NCBI GenBank assembly: GCA_006937955.1
Contig: SSNP01000010.1
Coordinates: 7,268,072 to 7,332,071, forward strand
Direction of reading: 5' to 3'
Length of the DNA stretch: 64,000 bases
Source: Pachypanchax playfairii
Lineage: Eukaryota; Chordata; Actinopteri; Cyprinodontiformes; Aplocheilidae
Part shown: positions 60,575 through 64,000 of the stretch, piece after piece
Numbering within the stretch: the stretch's first letter is position 1
How the letters are laid out: every line of letters begins with the position of its first letter
Made by a program: the position numbers and the translations under genes
The notes under the pieces: model-generated
Seen by the model: only the letters and a program-made list of their open reading frames with translations
Database searches by the model: none
Told to the model about the DNA's origin: nothing

Positions 60575-60855
60575 TTATTTTATCATGAAAACATTTGAAT
60601 TCTTTTCCAGGTCTTCTATGAGAAACGGCTCCTCAGTTTGGAGGATTTGGTAGAAGATGTCTTTGCAGGTTCTGCCAGCTTTCAGTGGACCGTCGTAGAT
60701 GAATCTCATCTTGGCCTCGTTGGTGGACTTCGAATTAATTTCACTGTAAACTTCAGACTGAATCACTTTTTTCTGTAGAAGCTGGTCCAGGATGGGTCCC
60801 ATGTTGGTCACCTTCTGGATCAATTTGTCTCTGTGTCTGTCCACAAAATGTTCCT
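60575..60855 (-). CDS. ASC-type CARD domain, terminal exon
   Basis: A minus-strand exon with acceptor cttttcag runs to a TAA stop at 60577-60575. It encodes one CARD: EEHFVDRHRDKLIQKVTNM, then LLQKKVIQSEVYSEI, RTCKDIFYQIL and PFLIEDLEKN. The opening HFVDRHR and closing pattern are those of the ASC (PYCARD) CARD, which recruits caspase-1-type proteases. The reading frame is intact. Upstream exons should lie at higher coordinates on the minus strand. I found no PYD exon between here and the window end, only a short splice-flanked candidate at 61284-61302, so the N-terminal part is unknown. The minus-strand AATAAA (60579-60574) overlaps the stop codon. It converges with the PYD-FIIND gene. It could be the last exon of an ASC-like adaptor, of another CARD protein, or an orphan copy. 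Confidence 0.8.
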
Positions 60856-61383
60856 CTGAAAAGAAAAAAATCAGTCAGAATAAGTGACTTTTCTGCCATT
60901 TCAACTCTTTTCATCATGAAAGGAAAAGTTTATCCACCTGTGATGGACTGGTGACCTGTCCCCATTGTCCCCGTTGTCCCCGGGACACCAGCTCCCTGCA
61001 ACCCTGAACAGGAAGAAGTAGGTTCAGAAGATGGATGGAAAATCCATCCACATCAAATATTCAGTTGATCTGTTTAACGGTTCCACTGTGGTTCTATAAC
61101 TGCTGCGACATACAAAGATTAGAGAACATCTTGTTCTTTAGGGTTCTAAAGCTCAGACTGATGTTTTTAATTTAAAGTTTGCATTTCGTTGAAAATGTTG
61201 ACGTGATTTAGAGCAACATTTTCAGACCTGGAGGAGAGTCGCACCTGTCAGGGTTCGTTTGGTCATTAACGTCAGTATCTTACCTGCTGCAGACAGACGG
61301 AACTGAAGAAATAACAGCTGATCAGAAAAGAGTCTCTTTAAAATCATATTTCTGACATCTAAAATAATCAAACTCAGTAAATA
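60856..61383. other. Upstream of the CARD exon, including a dispersed repeat
   Basis: 60938-61046 carries the very common fish phrase pattern 'gatggactggtgacctgtcc...ctgaacaggaagaagtaggttcagaagatggatgg', a dispersed repeat. A 19-base candidate mini-exon on the minus strand (61284-61302, donor gtaaga) may belong to the CARD gene. Confidence 0.5.
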
Positions 61384-62709
61384 CAGTTAGACCCAGAGAC
61401 ATGTGGACAGTAACAGTTTTCATGTTTTGGGTTCTGCGTGTCGCCACATCAGATCTGATATGAAACAAGTTCAGATTTTCAGGTTTAATTCAAGAAGTTG
61501 AACAAAATGATTCTCTGAAACATTTAGGAATTACAACTATTTTATATGAAGTCTCATTTCAGGGACCAAAGGTAACTGGACAGATGGACATGATCATAAA
61601 TAACATCTTTATGTTTAACATTTTATTGAGAATCCTTTACAGACGATGACTGTCTGACGTCTAGAACACATGGACATCACCAGATTCTGGGACGCGTCAC
61701 CAGGTCTTTACTGTCTTCACTTGTTGCTGTTTGTGGGTCTTTCTGTCTTCAGTTTTGTCTTCAGGAAGTGAAATGCTGCTGGATCAGGTTGAGATCAGCT
61801 GATTGACTCGTCCATTATAGAATATTCTATTTCTTTATCACAGGTTCATGTTTTGGGTCGTTGTCCATCTGGACGCATCGTCCAATCAGCTTTTCTTCAT
61901 TTGTCTGAATCTGAACAGAAAGTCGATCCCTTCAGAATTCATCCAGATGTTTCTGTCACACTAGTGACACGCCCACACCATCACACTGCCTCCACCATGT
62001 TTTACACTACATGTGTTTAAGAAGTCTTCTTCTATCGTTCTGGTTCAGGTTGATCTTAGTCTCATCTGTCCACAGAATACTGGTCCAGAAATCAGCTGAT
62101 TTTTACTGCTTTTTGAGTCTGATTAATAGTTTGACCTTGTGGTGACCCCTCTGCTCTCATCAAGTCTTCTCTTTATGGGACACTTAGATACTTGGACACC
62201 TTCGTCCTGGAGAATGTCGTTCACTTGGGTGGATGTTGTGAAGGGATTTGTCTTCACCCTGGACAGGATCCTGCCATCGTCCACCACTGTTGTCTTCTGT
62301 GGACGTCCAGGTCTCAGAATGTATCAAACTGTTGATTTGTCCACTCTGAACATGTCCACTGTCTCTCTGATGGATGTTGTAGGTTCACAGCAACATCCTC
62401 TAAATACACACCTGGAATCACCTGCAGACCTTTTACCTGCTGATGGATTAACGAGGGAACAGCCCACACCTGTCCACACATGTCCACACCTGTCCACACA
62501 TGTCCAATTTCCTTTAGTCCCTTCAAAAAGACCTGGTGACATATTAAAGAGCTGCAGTTCCTAAACGCTTCGTCCAATCTGGACATGAATCAAATTAAAT
62601 CTGAGGGTCTGAACTTTAAACATATTGATTCTATAACTGTATCTTATTTTGGTAAATAGTTAAAATAACTAAACTTGTGTTAATGTCCACATATACATGG
62701 ACCTGACTG
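61384..62709 (-). mobile_element. Tc1/mariner-family transposon, decayed, transposase on the minus strand
   Basis: The left end cagttagacccagagacatg and right end (reverse complement begins cagtcaggtccatgtatatg) are inverted repeats flanked by TA on both sides (61382-61383 and 62710-62711). The interior contains recognisable antisense Tc1-type transposase text ('ggttgatcttagtctcatctg', 'gtggatgttgtgaaggg', 'ccaccactgttgtcttctgtgg'). Stops and indels break the frame. A 1.33-kb length is normal for the family. Confidence 0.85.
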
Positions 62710-62711
62710 TA

Positions 62712-63151
62712 AGTATCAGGTCTCATTTAAAAGTCCCTTTAGTTTAAAACATGGTTCCTATTTGTTATCCAAACGTTTGTGTTGCTTCTCTACAGGATGT
62801 TTATCGTATCAGTCAGCTGTTCATCATCCGAACTTCAAACTCCAAAACAACAACTACAGAGAAAAAACACAAACGTCAGGATTTAGAAATCCAGACTGTT
62901 GACTGTAGAAATCAGAACGAACCAAAGTATTTTAGCTGCACACAGGTAGCGTTGTAGAGGACGTAATAAGGGAACAACCGTCTGGTGGTTCAGTGACACT
63001 GACTTTGGCAGCTTTCTGCTCTCTGGTTGTTCGACTCTGAAAACGTCTCCCTGATTCTCCAAAGTGTGATCAGTCTGTCTGCTGCAGGTAAGACACTGAC
63101 GCATCAGATCTGCTCCAAACAACCCAACATGTCTAATNNNNNNNNNNTCAG
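62712..63151. other. Spacer with assembly gap
   Basis: No secure exon. A 10-N gap at 63138-63147 abuts the acceptor of the following exon. A donor-like ctgcag|gtaaga at 63085/63086 has an open frame before it but no recognisable homology. Confidence 0.5.
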
Positions 63152-63341
63152 AGATGTTCTCTGTGGCAGGATCCAGTGTCAGGGGGGAACAGATCGCCCC
63201 CTACTGGGCAGCATCGCACAGATTCTCACTGTCCGCTTCAATAACAGTGACCTGGTCTGCAGAGGAACCTTCTTCCACCTGGATGATGACGTGTCCGACC
63301 CCGCTACTGTTGCCCAAGGCACCGCCTGTGGTCCTGGCAAG
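63152..63341 (+). CDS. adam15: ADAM-family cysteine-rich exon, ADAM15-like (partial)
   Basis: An exon with acceptor tcag (right after the gap) and donor gtcaga encodes DVLCGRIQCQGGTDRPLLGS, then VCRGTFFHLDDDVSDP and GTACGPGK. This is the start of the ADAM cysteine-rich domain. The PLLGSI and GTACGPG phrases resemble ADAM15 most, from memory. ADAMs are membrane metalloprotease-disintegrins. No neighbouring ADAM exon (disintegrin before, EGF-like after) is visible in the 600 bases that follow. It is either one exon of a large gene continuing to the right or an isolated duplicate. Confidence 0.65.
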
Positions 63342-63943
63342 GTCAGACCACGCCCCCTGCAGGCCCTGAGAGGGTACAACTGAAAACCAGATCAGACCGC
63401 TTTGACTTCACTTTCATTTGATACAGTTAAAGTGTCTTTCAGATTGTGTTATGATGCTTAATAAGAACATTCATATGTTGAACTAACAGTACAGGAAGTA
63501 GATTATAAAACTAAAACGTGTTTAATAAACTAAAATCACAACTAAAGCAGAAAATCTGAAAACTAAACAGGTAATTAAACACAAGAAGAAAACCAAACCG
63601 ACTGGAAAGAACTGAAGAGAGATAAACAGAGAATCATCTGCAAACAAGTGAATACAGGTGAGTAAGGTGTCAACCAGGTAATCAAGAGCCAACATGAGGA
63701 CAGCTGGAGACATCGAGGGACAAAAACAGAGTAACAAACAGAAAGAAATCAGATTAACCAGCTTCTGAGTGAAGTAACAACCAAATTACAACAAGAAAGA
63801 AATCAATAAACTGTGTCAAATAAAATAAAACAAACTAGAACAGAAAATAAAACGCGACTCTGAAACATGTCTTATTAATTTATCTGTCTGTCTGACATGA
63901 AAAACCAAAAATAAAATGTCATTTTAAATGTTTTTTAAAATTA
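63342..63943. other. Non-coding, AT-rich
   Basis: I see no exon or structured element here. A TA dinucleotide at 63942-63943 marks the insertion site of the next transposon copy. Confidence 0.55.
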
Positions 63944-64000
63944 CAGTTAGACCCAGAGACATGTGGACAGTAACAGTTTTCATGTTTTGGGTTCTGCGTG
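63944..64000. mobile_element. Second copy of the Tc1-like element, cut by the window end
   Basis: The last 57 bases are identical to the left end of the element at 61384, preceded by TA. Confidence 0.85.

Noticed and set aside
62139..62564. 141-codon plus-strand frame
   Set aside because: It lies antisense to the decayed transposase of the Tc1-like element and has no coding features.
63027..63085. Exon-like frame ending at a ctgcag|gtaaga donor
   Set aside because: A similar short phrase occurs inverted near 61284-61302, and there is no clear acceptor or protein similarity. It cannot be assigned to the ADAM or CARD gene.

Overview
This is nuclear DNA of a ray-finned (teleost) fish. Genes are split into many short exons with GT-AG introns, microsatellites and minisatellites are abundant, there are Tc1/mariner and SINE relics, and the gene families are vertebrate (PPT2, ZP3, Ly6, FLI1/ETS, PYD/FIIND, CARD, ADAM). 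I built the gene models by reading splice sites and checking that exon phases join. Every complete model except the small pyrin gene at 47.2 kb sums to a whole number of codons. Nothing was searched against a database.

Layout. (1) 0.46-3.56 kb, +: 3' part of ppt2, a lysosomal thioesterase. (2) 5.1-12.3 kb, +: a short myomegalin (pde4dip)-type gene with a paired-Cys N-terminal module, an SxIP motif and coiled coils. (3) 14.2-16.5 kb, +: a three-exon Ly6/uPAR GPI-anchored protein. (4) 17.3-21.0 kb, +: an eight-exon ZP3-type egg-coat gene. (5) 23.0-39.4 kb, -: a FLI1/ERG-type ETS factor (PNT plus ETS domains) whose fourth intron holds a 2.85-kb minisatellite. (6) 42.8-45.8 kb, +: an ETS1/ETS2-type factor without a visible PNT domain, head-to-head with the previous gene. 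(7) 47-61 kb: an innate-immune cluster of pyrin-domain (PYD) exons, a FIIND domain and an ASC-type CARD exon. (8) 61.4-64 kb: a decayed Tc1-like transposon, one ADAM15-like exon next to an assembly gap, and the start of a second copy of the same transposon.

The most interesting item is the gene at 49.6-58.8 kb. Twenty exons join in phase into a 989-codon protein with six PYDs in tandem, then a FIIND (ZU5-UPA) with the conserved His and the Phe-Ser autocleavage site, and a seventh PYD at the C-terminus where NLRP1 and CARD8 carry a CARD. There is no NACHT or LRR. By analogy with NLRP1/CARD8, it reads as a sensor that could release a UPA-PYD fragment able to engage ASC-type PYDs directly. The array is built from two-exon cassettes (PYD exon phase 0 to 1, short linker exon phase 1 to 0), which can be duplicated without breaking the frame. 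A PYD-only candidate (47.2 kb) and an ASC-like CARD exon (60.6 kb, opposite strand) flank it.

Second, the divergent FLI1-like/ETS-like pair repeats the head-to-head arrangement of FLI1-ETS1 and ERG-ETS2, and looks like a third copy of that ancient pair.
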